Source: Citrobacter braakii
Lineage (GTDB): Bacteria; Pseudomonadota; Gammaproteobacteria; Enterobacterales; Enterobacteriaceae
Direction of reading: 5' to 3'
DNA: 64,000 nucleotides
NCBI RefSeq assembly: GCF_002075345.1
Contig: NZ_NAEW01000002.1
Coordinates: 310,001 to 374,000 of the forward strand
In this document: positions 19,308-28,869 of the stretch, in pieces
How the letters are laid out: each line of letters begins with the position of its first letter
Position numbering within the stretch: the first letter of the stretch is position 1
Program-made: the position numbers and the translations under genes
The notes under the pieces: generated by a model
Seen by the model: the letters and a program-made list of their open reading frames with translations, nothing else
Databases searched by the model: none
Told to the model about the DNA's origin: nothing

Positions 19308-20225
19308 TTACTTCACCCATCCTTTTTGCTTCAGGTAGTCTGCTGCGACTTTTTTCGCATCCAGCCCCTCCACGGCGATACTGGCATTCAGCCGTTGCAG
19401 CGTTTTTTCATCCAGGCTGGCAAATACCGGTTGTAGCCATTCTGCCATTTGCGGGTAGTCCTGCAGCACCGATTCACGCACAACGGGCGCTGGCGCATAA
19501 ATGGGCTGTACGCCTTGCGGATCGCTTAATGTTTGCAGACCGAGCGCCGCAACCGGACCATCGGTACCGTAGGCCATCGCTGCATTGACCCCTGAGGTCT
19601 GCTGCGCCGCCGCTTTAATCGTCACCGCGGTATCCCCCCCCGCCAGCGACAACAGCTGATTCTGATTCAGTTTGAAACCATAGGTTTTTTCAAAGGCAGG
19701 CAGCGCGTCAGCCCGTTCGATAAATTCCGCAGAGGCGGCAAGTTTGAACGTCCCCCCGTCTTTCAGGTAACGGCCTAAATCGGCAAGGGACTCAAGCTTA
19801 TTCTTTTGCGCGACATCCTGGCGAACCGCAATGGTCCAGGTGTTGTTGGCGGGCGCAGGCGTTAGCCAGATCAGCTTATTTTGCTCTGCGTCCAGCTTTT
19901 TCACTTTGTCATAACCGGCCTGCGCATTTTTCCATGCAGGATCATTCTCATCTTTAAAAAAGAATGCGCCATTGCCGGTATATTCCGGATAAATATCCAC
20001 TTCACCAGAGGTGATTGCCCCACGCACCACCGGAGTGGTACCCAGCTGTACTTTATTAACGGTTTTCACGCCGTGACTTTCGAGCACCTGCAAAATAATG
20101 TTGCCGAGCAGCGCCCCTTCGGTATCTATTTTTGAACCGACCGTGACGGGTGACGCGGCCTGCAAGGGCAAGCTGATCGCGGCTAACAACGCCAGCGAAC
20201 CCACCCAAACTTTTGAAATTATCAT
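19308..20225 (-). CDS. osmF: Periplasmic osmolyte-binding protein OsmF (YehZ)
   Basis: A 305-residue secreted substrate-binding protein of the OpuAC/glycine-betaine family. The signal peptide ends at about residue 23 (AAISLPLQA|ASPVTVGSK); mature motifs include GSKIDTEGALLGNIILQVLE and LGTTPVVRGAITSGEVDIYPEYTG, where the Tyr/Trp residues usually line the quaternary-amine pocket. First gene of osmF-yehYXW. A sequence CTATGCT at 20274-20280 (minus strand), about 50 bp upstream, resembles a sigma-S extended -10 element, in line with the known osmotic and stationary-phase induction. Confidence 0.96.
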   Translation of the reverse strand: MIISKVWVGSLALLAAISLPLQAASPVTVGSKIDTEGALLGNIILQVLESHGVKTVNKVQLGTTPVVRGAITSGEVDIYPEYTGNGAFFFKDENDPAWKNAQAGYDKVKKLDAEQNKLIWLTPAPANNTWTIAVRQDVAQKNKLESLADLGRYLKDGGTFKLAASAEFIERADALPAFEKTYGFKLNQNQLLSLAGGDTAVTIKAAAQQTSGVNAAMAYGTDGPVAALGLQTLSDPQGVQPIYAPAPVVRESVLQDYPQMAEWLQPVFASLDEKTLQRLNASIAVEGLDAKKVAADYLKQKGWVK

Positions 20226-20273
20226 GCTGCACTCCTCATTCTTTTACGGCCCTTTTCAGAGACTTGAGGAAAA

Positions 20274-20280
20274 AGCATAG
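20274..20280 (-). promoter_or_regulatory. Candidate sigma-S -10 element of osmF
   Basis: GACTATGCT on the minus strand fits the CTAtaCT-like -10 box preferred by sigma-S, with the C at -13. Placement about 50 bp upstream of the osmF ATG is reasonable. No good -35 is seen, which is normal for sigma-S promoters. Assignment rests on the motif alone. Confidence 0.45.
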
Positions 20281-20353
20281 TCGAAAAATCAAGCCTTAAC
20301 CTGGCAATAGGGTAGTAACACTGAGAGTTACTCGCGGTAAGGCGATAATGCAA

Positions 20354-20392
20354 TAAAAAAAATCCGGCAAACCCAAAGTGAGTTTACCGGAT
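20354..20392 (-). terminator. bglX terminator
   Basis: On the minus strand ATCCGGTAAACTC pairs with GGGTTTGCCGGAT around a short CTTT loop and is followed by eight T residues (20354-20361). It lies about 50 bp after the bglX stop. Confidence 0.88.
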
Positions 20393-20407
20393 GGTACGAT
20401 TTCGCAG

Positions 20408-20433
20408 GCCTGATAAGCGTCACGCTATCAGGC
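20408..20433. repeat. REP-like palindrome after bglX
   Basis: GCCTGATA (20408-20415) and TATCAGGC (20426-20433) form a perfect stem around AGCGTCACGC, the usual arrangement of a REP unit between a stop codon and its terminator. Confidence 0.7.
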
Positions 20434-20443
20434 ATGATATCAA

Positions 20444-22741
20444 TTACAGCAGTTCAAATTCGCCCTGCTTCACTCTGGCAGAATCCACGCCGATAAAGAC
20501 GTTGAACTTGCCCGGTTCGGCATCGTATTGCATACGCTGGTTCCAGAATTTCAGCGCTTCAACATCAATTGGGAAGCTAACGGTTTGGGTTTCACCCGGC
20601 TTAAGATTCACCTTCTCAAAACCTTTCAGCTGTTTTACCGGACGACTCATTGAAGCGGTAACATCCTGCAAATACATCTGAATCACCGTCGCACCTTCGC
20701 GTTTGCCGGTGTTGGTCACCTGCACGCTGGCCGTCACGGTCCCGTCACGCTTCATCGTCGGAGAAGAGAGTTTCACATCAGAAACCGTGAATGTGGTGTA
20801 GCTCAGGCCATAGCCAAAGGGATACAACGGACCGTTCGCTTCGTCAAAGTAGCGCGACGTGTACTTATTCGGCTTATCGGCATTATACGGGCGACCGGTA
20901 TTAAGATGGCTGTAATAGACCGGGATCTGTCCGACAGAGCGCGGGAAAGACATCGGCAACTTGCCTGACGGGTTGTAATCGCCAAACAGCACGTCGGCGA
21001 TGGCGTTACCGCCTTCCGTCCCGGCAAACCAGGTTTCGAGGATCGCATCGGCCTGTTGATCTTCCTTAACCAGAGCCAGCGGACGACCGTTCATCAGTAC
21101 CAGAACCAGCGGTTTACCCGTGGCTTTCAGCGCGGTAATCAGGTCACGCTGACTCTGCGGAATGGTGATATCGGTGCGGCTGGAGGCTTCATGCGCCATT
21201 CCCTGCGCTTCACCAACTACCGCGACGACCACGTCAGACTGCTTCGCGGCGTTAACGGCTTCATCAATCATCGCCTGCGGCGAACGCGGGTCAACCTTCA
21301 CCGCCTCTTCATACTGGTTGAGGAAGTCGACAATGCCTTTGTCGTTGGTGATGTTCGCCCCTTTGGCGTATACCACTTTGCCCTGCTCGCCGATGGCATT
21401 TTTAATCCCCGTCAGCACCGTTACTGACTGATCGGCAACCCCGGCAGCAGACCAACTGCCCATCACATCACGCTTGCTGTCGGCCAGCGGGCCGACAACC
21501 GCTACGGTAGCGGATTTTTTCAGCGGCAATGTTTCCAGACGGTTTTTCAGCAGCACCAGGCTTTCACGTGCCACTTCACGCGCCTCTTTGCGGTGCAAAC
21601 GGCTTTCCGCGTTGGTGTCCTGCGGGTCAGATTCTTTGGCCCCCAGATGGCTGTACGGATCGTTAAACAGCCCCATATCATATTTCACGTTCAGCACATG
21701 ACGCGCAGCGTCGTCCAGCTCCGCCATCGTCACCTTACCTGACTTAATCAACCCCGGCAGGTATTTGCTGTAATACTCATCGCTCATGCTCATGTTGATG
21801 CCGGACTTGATCGCCACACGCACCGCATCTTCAGGATCGGCGGCGGTACCGTGCTTAATCAGTTCCTTAATCGCGCCGTGATCGGAAACAGTAATGCCCT
21901 TAAAGCCCCACTCATCGCGCAGCACGTCTTTTAACAGCCATGCATCCGAAGTCGCCGGCGTGCCGTTCAGCGAATTAAGCCCCACCATCACCGCACCGCT
22001 ACCGGCGTCCAGTCCGGCTTTGTACGGTGGCATATAGTCGTTGAACAAACGCTGCGGGCTCATATCGACAGTGTTGTATTCCTTGCCGCCTTCAACCGCG
22101 CCATAGGCGGCATAGTGCTTGACGCTGGTCATCACCGAATAGCGATCGGCCGGGCTTTTACCCTGCATCGCTTCCACCATGGTTTTGCCCATCGTGGCGG
22201 TCAAATACGTATCTTCGCCAAACCCTTCCGAGGCGCGGCCCCAGCGCGCATCGCGCGAGACATCGACCATCGGTGCCCAGGTCATATTCAGACCATCATC
22301 GGCGGCTTCATACGCAGACACTCGACCAACGGTTCTGACCGCATCGAGATTAAAGGAGGATGCCAGACCGAGACTTATCGGGAATACGGTACGCTGACCG
22401 TGCAATACGTCGTAGGCAAAAAAGAGAGGGATTTTCAGGCGGCTGAGATCCATCACCTGATCCTGCATTTTGCGGATATCCTGGCGCGTGACGGTGTTAA
22501 AAATTGCCCCAACCTGCCCGTCTTTGATCATCTCGCGGATGGCTTCTTTCGGGTTATCAGGCCCGACGCTTATCAAACGCAGTTGCCCAATCTTCTCATC
22601 CACGGTCATCTGCTTGAGTAAATCGGTAACGAAGGCATCCCGCGCCTCTGGCGTCAGTGGATGGTTACCAAACAGAGTGTCCGCCAACGCTGGTTGCAAT
22701 GCCAGACTCACCGCGACACCTACAGAACATAGCCATTTCAT
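20444..22741 (-). CDS. bglX: Periplasmic beta-glucosidase BglX
   Basis: A 765-residue glycoside hydrolase family 3 enzyme, secreted by a signal peptide ending in QPALA (about residue 20). The N-terminal TIM barrel contains the catalytic nucleophile motif GITVSDHGAIKEL (Asp near residue 287) and the substrate-binding SVKHYAAYG; it is followed by the alpha/beta sandwich and a C-terminal fibronectin-III-like domain. It hydrolyses beta-glucosides in the periplasm. Length equals that of E. coli BglX. Divergent from dld; ends with its own REP and terminator. Confidence 0.97.
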   Translation of the reverse strand: MKWLCSVGVAVSLALQPALADTLFGNHPLTPEARDAFVTDLLKQMTVDEKIGQLRLISVGPDNPKEAIREMIKDGQVGAIFNTVTRQDIRKMQDQVMDLSRLKIPLFFAYDVLHGQRTVFPISLGLASSFNLDAVRTVGRVSAYEAADDGLNMTWAPMVDVSRDARWGRASEGFGEDTYLTATMGKTMVEAMQGKSPADRYSVMTSVKHYAAYGAVEGGKEYNTVDMSPQRLFNDYMPPYKAGLDAGSGAVMVGLNSLNGTPATSDAWLLKDVLRDEWGFKGITVSDHGAIKELIKHGTAADPEDAVRVAIKSGINMSMSDEYYSKYLPGLIKSGKVTMAELDDAARHVLNVKYDMGLFNDPYSHLGAKESDPQDTNAESRLHRKEAREVARESLVLLKNRLETLPLKKSATVAVVGPLADSKRDVMGSWSAAGVADQSVTVLTGIKNAIGEQGKVVYAKGANITNDKGIVDFLNQYEEAVKVDPRSPQAMIDEAVNAAKQSDVVVAVVGEAQGMAHEASSRTDITIPQSQRDLITALKATGKPLVLVLMNGRPLALVKEDQQADAILETWFAGTEGGNAIADVLFGDYNPSGKLPMSFPRSVGQIPVYYSHLNTGRPYNADKPNKYTSRYFDEANGPLYPFGYGLSYTTFTVSDVKLSSPTMKRDGTVTASVQVTNTGKREGATVIQMYLQDVTASMSRPVKQLKGFEKVNLKPGETQTVSFPIDVEALKFWNQRMQYDAEPGKFNVFIGVDSARVKQGEFELL

Positions 22742-22973
22742 GTTGATTCTCTCTTTATTTTTTCCCGACGAGGCAGCGAAAATATAACAAAAACCGCAGT
22801 TTGCCGTAAGACTAAACGGGAGCGATAAAGAAAGCTAAGGTTATTCTCCTAATTTTCGAAACCAGCGCGAATCAGTAAAAGACGAACCAGAGACAATATG
22901 AATGAGAAAGCGTATTGTCATACAAAGCGCTATGCTTGTTCCTGATATTGAGTCCCACCACAAGGAGTGGAGA

Positions 22974-24683
22974 ATGTCTTCCATTACAACAGATAATAAA
23001 GCTTTCCTGAATGAACTGACCCGTCTGGTGGGTCATTCACACCTGCTGACAGAACCTGCTAAAACCGCCCGCTATCGCAAGGGATTCCGCTCCGGCCAGG
23101 GCGATGCGCTTGCCGTCGTGTTCCCCGGGTCGCTTTTAGAACTGTGGCGCGTTTTGAGCGCCTGCGTCGCCGCGGATAAAATTATCCTGATGCAGGCCGC
23201 TAACACCGGCTTGACCGAAGGGTCTACGCCGAGCGGTAATGATTACGACCGCGAGATTGTCATTATCAGCACCCTGCGTCTTGATAAGCTGCACGTCATC
23301 GGCAAAGGTGAACAGGTGCTGGCCTATCCAGGAACCACGCTCTATTCGCTGGAAAAAGCGCTCAAACCGTTTGGCCGTGAGCCGCATTCGGTAATCGGAT
23401 CTTCCTGTATCGGCGCTTCGGTTATCGGTGGCATTTGCAACAACTCCGGCGGCTCGCTGGTACAGCGCGGCCCGGCATACACGGAGATGTCGCTGTTTGC
23501 GCGTATTGATGAACAGGGAAAATTACAGCTGGTTAACCATCTGGGTATCGAGCTGGGCCAGACCCCGGAGCAGATCCTGAGCAAACTGGATGACGAGCGT
23601 ATTAGAGATGACGATGTTCGCCACGACGGGCGTCACGCGCACGATCATGACTACGTTACCCGCGTCAGAGATATCGACGCGGACACGCCCGCACGCTATA
23701 ACGCCGACCCGGATCGCTTGTTTGAATCGTCCGGTTGTGCAGGCAAGCTCGCGGTCTTTGCCGTGCGTCTGGACACCTTCGAAGCCGAAAAAAACCAGCA
23801 GGTCTTTTACATCGGCACCAACCAGCCAGAGGTGCTAACGGAGATCCGCCGTCATATTCTGGCAAAATTCGAGCATCTGCCGGTCGCCGGTGAATATATG
23901 CACCGCGATATTTACGACATCGCTGAGCAATACGGCAAAGATACGTTTCTGATGATCGACAAGCTCGGCACCGACAAAATGCCGTTCTTCTTCACCCTGA
24001 AAGGCCGCACCGATGCGATGCTGGAAAAAGTGAAAATTTTCCGTCCTCACTTCACCGACCGGGCAATGCAGAAATTTGGTCATTTATTCCCCAGTCACTT
24101 ACCGGCGCGCATGAAAAGCTGGCGCGATAAGTACGAGCATCACCTGCTGTTAAAAATGGCCGGTGGCGGCGTGGCTGAAGCCCAAAACTGGCTAAGCGAG
24201 TATTTCAAAACCGCTGAAGGCGACTTCTTTGCCTGTACGGCGGAAGAAGGCAGCAAGGCGTTTTTGCACCGATTTGCGGCGGCTGGCGCGGCTATTCGTT
24301 ATCAGGCCGTACATGCGGATGAGGTGGAAGATATTCTGGCGCTGGATATCGCGCTGCGTCGTAACGACACCGAATGGTACGAGCATCTGCCTCCAGAGAT
24401 CGACAGTCAACTGGTGCACAAACTCTATTACGGTCACTTTATGTGTTACGTTTTCCATCAGGATTACATCGTGAAAAAAGGCGTGGATGCGCATGCGCTA
24501 AAAGAGCAGATGCTGGAACTCCTGCGCGAGCGTGGGGCGCAGTATCCGGCAGAGCATAACGTCGGGCATCTGTATCAGGCACCGGAAACCTTGACCCGTT
24601 TTTACCGTGAGAATGACCCCACCAACAGTATGAATCCGGGTATTGGGAAAACGAGTAAGCAGAAGTTCTGGAAAGAATCGTAA
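22974..24683 (+). CDS. dld: Quinone-dependent D-lactate dehydrogenase Dld
   Basis: A 569-residue peripheral inner-membrane flavoprotein oxidising D-lactate to pyruvate and feeding electrons to the quinone pool. The FAD-binding PCMH domain covers the N-terminal ~260 residues (QAANTGLTEGSTP, IGSSCIGASVIGGICNNSGGSLVQRGP), followed by a basic membrane-binding segment and a C-terminal cap (HNVGHLYQAPETL, NDPTNSMNPGIGKTSK). The frame opens at 22902, but ATG 22974 is preceded by AGGAG at 6-bp spacing and matches the E. coli N-terminus MSSxTTDNKAF. Confidence 0.97.
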   Translation: MSSITTDNKAFLNELTRLVGHSHLLTEPAKTARYRKGFRSGQGDALAVVFPGSLLELWRVLSACVAADKIILMQAANTGLTEGSTPSGNDYDREIVIISTLRLDKLHVIGKGEQVLAYPGTTLYSLEKALKPFGREPHSVIGSSCIGASVIGGICNNSGGSLVQRGPAYTEMSLFARIDEQGKLQLVNHLGIELGQTPEQILSKLDDERIRDDDVRHDGRHAHDHDYVTRVRDIDADTPARYNADPDRLFESSGCAGKLAVFAVRLDTFEAEKNQQVFYIGTNQPEVLTEIRRHILAKFEHLPVAGEYMHRDIYDIAEQYGKDTFLMIDKLGTDKMPFFFTLKGRTDAMLEKVKIFRPHFTDRAMQKFGHLFPSHLPARMKSWRDKYEHHLLLKMAGGGVAEAQNWLSEYFKTAEGDFFACTAEEGSKAFLHRFAAAGAAIRYQAVHADEVEDILALDIALRRNDTEWYEHLPPEIDSQLVHKLYYGHFMCYVFHQDYIVKKGVDAHALKEQMLELLRERGAQYPAEHNVGHLYQAPETLTRFYRENDPTNSMNPGIGKTSKQKFWKES

Positions 24684-24701
24684 ATATGAAAAAGATAAGC
24701 G

Positions 24702-24775
24702 CTACCGGGCATGTTGCCGGGGCGCTTCGCTTGCCCGGCCTACTGCTATATTCGCTATGCGTAGGCCGGAAAAGA
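24702..24775. repeat. REP/BIME repeat between dld and pbpG
   Basis: CCGGCCTAC (24735-24743) and GTAGGCCGG (24761-24769) are inverted copies of the REP tail, and the preceding CCGGGCATGTTGCCGG adds a second small palindrome. The block fills the gap between the convergent dld and pbpG stops and probably serves as 3'-end structure for both. Confidence 0.75.
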
Positions 24776-24783
24776 TATCTTAT

Positions 24784-25731
24784 TTAATCGTTCTGCGCGG
24801 TTTGCTCGCCCTTCGCCGAACCTGCCGCCGCCATCTGTGCAGCTTTTTGCTTTTTATAGCTCAGCGCCGCCGCCGGAACCGGCATCACCTTGCCCGTTTC
24901 AATCCAGGTACGTAAACGGCTGGCATCGGCAAAGTGAGTATATTTGCCAAAGGCATCCATCACCACCAGCGCTACCGGCTTGTTGTTAATCACCGTGCGC
25001 ATCACCAGACAGTGACCTGCCGCATTGGTAAACCCGGTTTTCGTTAACTGAATATCCCAGTTATCGCGGTATACCAGATGGTTGGTGTTACGAAACGGCA
25101 GCGTATACGCAGGGTTGGCAAACGTCGCCATATCTTCACGCGTGGTACTTAGCTGGCCGATCAGCGGATACTGTTTGCTGGCGATCAGCAGCTTGGTTAA
25201 GTCACGGGCGGTCGAGACGTTATGAATCGACAAGCCAGTGGGTTCCACAAAGCGTGTCTGAGTCATGCCGAGCGCTTTCGCTTTGGCATTCATGGCTTTG
25301 ATAAACGCGTTGTATCCGCCCGGGTAATGATGCGCCAGGCTCGCCGCCGCGCGGTTTTCTGATGACATCAGCGCCAGTAGTAACATGTCTTTACGGCTGA
25401 TTTCACTGTTCAGTCGTACGCGAGAGTAAATGCCTTTCATCTCCGGCGTCTGGCTAATATCGACTTTCAGCTTTTCATTCAGCGGCAGTCGTGCATCAAG
25501 CACCACCATCGCCGTCATTAATTTGGTAATCGACGCAATCGGACGCACAAGGTCCGGGTGGTTCGAATAGATAACTTTGTTGGTATTCAGATCAACGATC
25601 ATCGCGCTACCGGACGCTATCTCAGGTTGAGAAGCCGCTGCGGTAGTTGCCGTTTTCGCCACGGCTTGGGGTGCAAAAGGAACGGCCAGCACCAGGGCAA
25701 GGCTTAATAATGAAACTCGGAATTTCAGCAT
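24784..25731 (-). CDS. pbpG: D-alanyl-D-alanine endopeptidase PBP7
   Basis: A 315-residue periplasmic class C penicillin-binding protein that cuts DD-crosslinks in peptidoglycan. All three active-site motifs are present: SITK at 67-70, SEN at 124-126 and KTG at 231-233. The signal peptide ends near residue 25 (APQAVA|KT). The C-terminus ([17 protein letters not shown]) is low-complexity and a few residues longer than in E. coli. Single-gene unit, convergent with dld. Confidence 0.96.
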   Translation of the reverse strand: MLKFRVSLLSLALVLAVPFAPQAVAKTATTAAASQPEIASGSAMIVDLNTNKVIYSNHPDLVRPIASITKLMTAMVVLDARLPLNEKLKVDISQTPEMKGIYSRVRLNSEISRKDMLLLALMSSENRAAASLAHHYPGGYNAFIKAMNAKAKALGMTQTRFVEPTGLSIHNVSTARDLTKLLIASKQYPLIGQLSTTREDMATFANPAYTLPFRNTNHLVYRDNWDIQLTKTGFTNAAGHCLVMRTVINNKPVALVVMDAFGKYTHFADASRLRTWIETGKVMPVPAAALSYKKQKAAQMAAAGSAKGEQTAQND

Positions 25732-25860
25732 GATGAGATTTCTGATAATGGTTCACGCACGTCACAACGCACACCGCCAGAGATTAAGTATTATCTCAAG
25801 CTAGCTCAGGCATCATAGCGATCCGGCAGGTTTGCTGCCACAGGAGAATCGTCTCGAAAT

Positions 25861-25894
25861 GCTGCGTTGCTGACTTTTACGTCAACAACGCAGC
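25861..25894. repeat. Long hairpin downstream of yohC
   Basis: GCTGCGTTGCTGAC (25861-25874) pairs with GTCAACAACGCAGC (25881-25894), one mismatch in 14, around TTTTAC. It begins 17 bp after the yohC stop. There is no U-tract on the minus strand, so it may be a 3'-stabilising hairpin rather than a classic terminator. Confidence 0.6.
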
Positions 25895-25911
25895 GTAGAC
25901 AGGTTTATCCG

Positions 25912-26499
25912 TCAGAATAACCGATAGCCGTAACCCCACAGAATTACCGTAATAGCCAGCAGAACCTCCAGTACCAGCACACCGATTGCCAGCGTCGAAC
26001 TGGAAAAACTCAACCCTTCCTCACGAGTGATATTCAGGAACGTCGGAATACCGAGATAAAGTAAATAACCGGTGTAAAACAGCGCGAGAGTCCCGACTAA
26101 TGCGCACAGCCAGACCAGCGGATAAAGTGCGACCAGCCCGCTTAAAAACAGCGGCGTCGCGACATATCCGGCAAAGACCATACAATGCGCCAGCGACGGA
26201 CGCTGCGGGTAGTTACGCGCCATCCACCAGATAACCCGGCCCATGACGGCAACGCCCGCCAGCATCACCCCGTAAAACAGAATCGCCATTGCAAATCCAG
26301 TCAACAGGGATAATTTCAGGATATTGCCATCGCCAAAATCCCAGCCGATTTGTGTGGTACCGATGAACGCACAAACAACCGGGATTGCCGCCATCAGCAG
26401 TACATGGTGGGTATAGTGATGCGAAACGCTTTCGTTTTCGCTGTTGATCACATGCATTTCACGATCGGGATGGGAAAACAGCCCCCAGACATGGTTCAT
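25912..26499 (-). CDS. yohC: Yip1-family inner-membrane protein YohC
   Basis: A 195-residue membrane protein with five predicted helices (from about residue 35: HHVLLMAAIPVVCAFIGTTQ, FAMAILFYGVMLAGVAVMG and three more towards the C-terminus) and a long cytoplasmic N-terminus beginning MNHVWGLFSHPDREMH, typical of the bacterial Yip1 domain. The function is unknown. Length is that of E. coli YohC; it stands alone, divergent from yohD. Confidence 0.93.
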   Translation of the reverse strand: MNHVWGLFSHPDREMHVINSENESVSHHYTHHVLLMAAIPVVCAFIGTTQIGWDFGDGNILKLSLLTGFAMAILFYGVMLAGVAVMGRVIWWMARNYPQRPSLAHCMVFAGYVATPLFLSGLVALYPLVWLCALVGTLALFYTGYLLYLGIPTFLNITREEGLSFSSSTLAIGVLVLEVLLAITVILWGYGYRLF

Positions 26500-26663
26500 A
26501 CCGCCCCCTTCTTGTCAGCTCCGGACCTCAACAGTTCAAGTATAATTCAGCTTTGGATTAATTTTTGTACAACAACAAAAATGACGAACCGCTAATTCAG
26601 CGCTTTTAAACCCCACGATGATTCACAGGGTGTATGCTTAACGTGGGGAGGTCATCCAGACAT

Positions 26664-27236
26664 ATGGATATAAACAGTCTTATTGCACATTACGGTTACG
26701 CCGCATTGGTCATTGGCAGTTTGGCCGAAGGTGAAACCATTACCCTGCTGGGCGGCGTGGCGGCACATCAGGGATTACTTAAATTTCCTCTGGTGGTTAT
26801 CTCTGTGGCCCTGGGCGGGATGATTGGCGATCAATTGCTGTATCTGCTTGGGCGTCGTTACGGTGGAAAAATTTTGCGTCGTTTCTCAAAACATCGCGAC
26901 AAAATCCGCCGGGCGCAGAAAATGATCCAGCGCCGTCCTTATCTGTTCGTAATTGGCACCCGTTTTATGTATGGTTTTCGCGTGATCGGCCCGTTGCTGA
27001 TTGGCGCAAGCCATTTGCCGCCTAAAATTTTCCTGCCGTTGAATATTCTGGGGGCGCTGGCGTGGGCGCTGATATTTACCACTCTGGGTTACGTGGGGGG
27101 AGAAGTCATTGCGCCGTGGCTACACAATCTCGACCAGCATATTAAGCACTGGATATGGCTGGCTCTGGTGATTGTGCTGGTGCCTGGCGTTCGGTGGTGG
27201 TTAAAAAAACGCAGCAGCAAAAGTACAGCCCGGTAG
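26664..27236 (+). CDS. yohD: DedA-family membrane protein YohD
   Basis: A 190-residue inner-membrane protein of the DedA (SNARE-associated/VTT) superfamily, whose members move undecaprenyl phosphate or other lipids across the membrane in the better-studied cases. Family hallmarks: AEGETITLLGGVAAHQG near the N-terminus and GTRFMYGFRVIGPLLIGASHLP about residues 97-118, with basic residues flanking the re-entrant loops. The start ATG 26664 gives MDINSLIAHYGYAALVIG, matching E. coli; the frame opens upstream at 26634. Its stop codon lies inside the hairpin that follows. Confidence 0.93.
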   Translation: MDINSLIAHYGYAALVIGSLAEGETITLLGGVAAHQGLLKFPLVVISVALGGMIGDQLLYLLGRRYGGKILRRFSKHRDKIRRAQKMIQRRPYLFVIGTRFMYGFRVIGPLLIGASHLPPKIFLPLNILGALAWALIFTTLGYVGGEVIAPWLHNLDQHIKHWIWLALVIVLVPGVRWWLKKRSSKSTAR

Positions 27237-27253
27237 CACGATGTCTACCGGGC
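27228..27253. repeat. Hairpin between convergent yohD and mdtQ
   Basis: GCCCGGTAG (27228-27236, containing the yohD stop codon) pairs perfectly with CTACCGGGC (27245-27253). It is a compact REP-like palindrome without U-tract separating two converging genes. Confidence 0.65.
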
Positions 27254-27260
27254 GGGTGCG

Positions 27261-28700
27261 TTACGAAGCGTGGTAGCCGCCCCCCAGCGCACGGTTCAAC
27301 TGGATTGAGGCATCCAGCCATTGCCCTTGTAAAAGCAGAGCGTTGCACTGTTCACGTAATGCCGGGATCTTTGCCTCACTGACCCGGGAGCCCGCAATAA
27401 TTCCGGCATTGAAGCGCGCCTGCGCCAGACCCACTACGCGCAGTGCATCATGCTCAATCTGCTGCTGATGCTGATTCTTCTGCGCCAGTGTTTCTACCTG
27501 CGATGCTGCACGCGCCACGTCATTCACCGCATCCACCACGGCTTTGTTGTAATTCGCCACCGTCAGGTTGCTTTGCGCTTGAGTAATGTCGAGATTCGCG
27601 TTCAGCCTGCCGCTATCAAAGATAGGCAGCGTCAGCCCGGCCGTTACGCCCATTTGCTGCGCGGAATGGCGAAACAAGTCGCTCAGATGTAACGCATCCT
27701 GTTGTAAAAATGCCATCAGATTTACATCGGGATAAAACGCCGCTTTCGCCGCATCAATGCTGCTCAGCGATGACTCAATGTACCAGTGCGCCGCCTGCAA
27801 ATCCGGTCGGCGGGCCAGCAGCGAATAACCTAGCTGGGACGGGAGCTGGCTTTCCACCGCGGGCAGCGGGGTCGAATGGAGTTTCAGGGCTGTGGACTGC
27901 GAGTTGGTCAGCGCGCTCAACCGCGCTTCAATTACCTTCATTTTACCGCTGACATCGTTCAGCTGCTGCTCTGTTTTGCTGGAATCGATATCGGTTTCAA
28001 CGCCTTCCACCGAAGAAGTAAGACCATTTTGATACAGTTGACGATCAACGTTAATGACGTTCTGCTGCTCGGTTTCGATTTGCGTCAACACGGTTTTCAG
28101 CCCGGCCTGCGTTTGCCATTCCCAGTAAAGACGAGCCACACCACTCGCCAGAACCTGTCGCGTTTGCTCGCGCTCGGCTTCACGCGCCTTAACGGCCCCA
28201 ATACGTGCCGTCACTTCGGCCCGATTTTTACCCCACAGATCCAGATTCCAGCCAGCAGTTAAACCAAAGGTGCCGTTGGTGTACCACGGCCCGGTCGTCC
28301 CGGCGGCCGGATCGGTAATGGCAAACGGACCCATCAGCCCTTCGGCTGACATTCTCTGACGCTCCACATCTGCTGAGAAATCGATCTCCGGGCCATCCTG
28401 CGCCTCCACAGCCTTAGCCTGCGCCTCCGCCAGTTGAATGCGCTGTTCCGCGACCTGCATATCAGGGGAGTTTCGTAACGTGCTGTCAATCAGCGCATTA
28501 AGCTGGGGGTCATGGTATGCCTTCCACCATTGGCTGTCCGGCCAGCCATTTTTTAACGCCGCAGGCAATGTGGTATCGACATTCGCAGCGGGGGTCTGCT
28601 GTGACAGAGACTGGCGGTCATCATGCATCGGCGCGCAACCTGACATCAAAATAAAAAGCGGCAACAATGCCGTCGTGACAAAAGCAGAATTACGATTCAT
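27261..28700 (-). CDS. mdtQ: MdtQ/NodT-family outer-membrane efflux lipoprotein
   Basis: A 479-residue TolC-like outer-membrane channel subunit. The signal peptide ends in a lipobox (LMSGC, Cys at about 22); two OEP repeats follow, with the typical helical segments (LAEAQAKAVEAQDGPEI... and SLLARRPDLQAAHWYIESS, where RRPDLQAA is a family signature). It should work with an inner-membrane pump and adaptor, but none is encoded nearby. The gene is intact here, whereas in E. coli K-12 mdtQ is interrupted. yohF, which sits beside it in E. coli, is absent. Confidence 0.93.
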   Translation of the reverse strand: MNRNSAFVTTALLPLFILMSGCAPMHDDRQSLSQQTPAANVDTTLPAALKNGWPDSQWWKAYHDPQLNALIDSTLRNSPDMQVAEQRIQLAEAQAKAVEAQDGPEIDFSADVERQRMSAEGLMGPFAITDPAAGTTGPWYTNGTFGLTAGWNLDLWGKNRAEVTARIGAVKAREAEREQTRQVLASGVARLYWEWQTQAGLKTVLTQIETEQQNVINVDRQLYQNGLTSSVEGVETDIDSSKTEQQLNDVSGKMKVIEARLSALTNSQSTALKLHSTPLPAVESQLPSQLGYSLLARRPDLQAAHWYIESSLSSIDAAKAAFYPDVNLMAFLQQDALHLSDLFRHSAQQMGVTAGLTLPIFDSGRLNANLDITQAQSNLTVANYNKAVVDAVNDVARAASQVETLAQKNQHQQQIEHDALRVVGLAQARFNAGIIAGSRVSEAKIPALREQCNALLLQGQWLDASIQLNRALGGGYHAS

Positions 28701-28869
28701 GGAGAGACACAGGTAAGAAAAGATGTGCTGAGATTACGACTTGTCGCGTTTCCTTTTTTAGTTACGCGTGGCAATACACCTTTGGCAATAAAAATATATA
28801 ATCGGAAAAATATACACCCAACAAATAATTTAGATTAATTAATTTTATTAATTTATGGATGGAGACATT

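Noticed and set aside
22115-22621. 168-residue open frame opposite bglX
   Set aside because: Shadow of bglX without signal peptide or recognisable motif.
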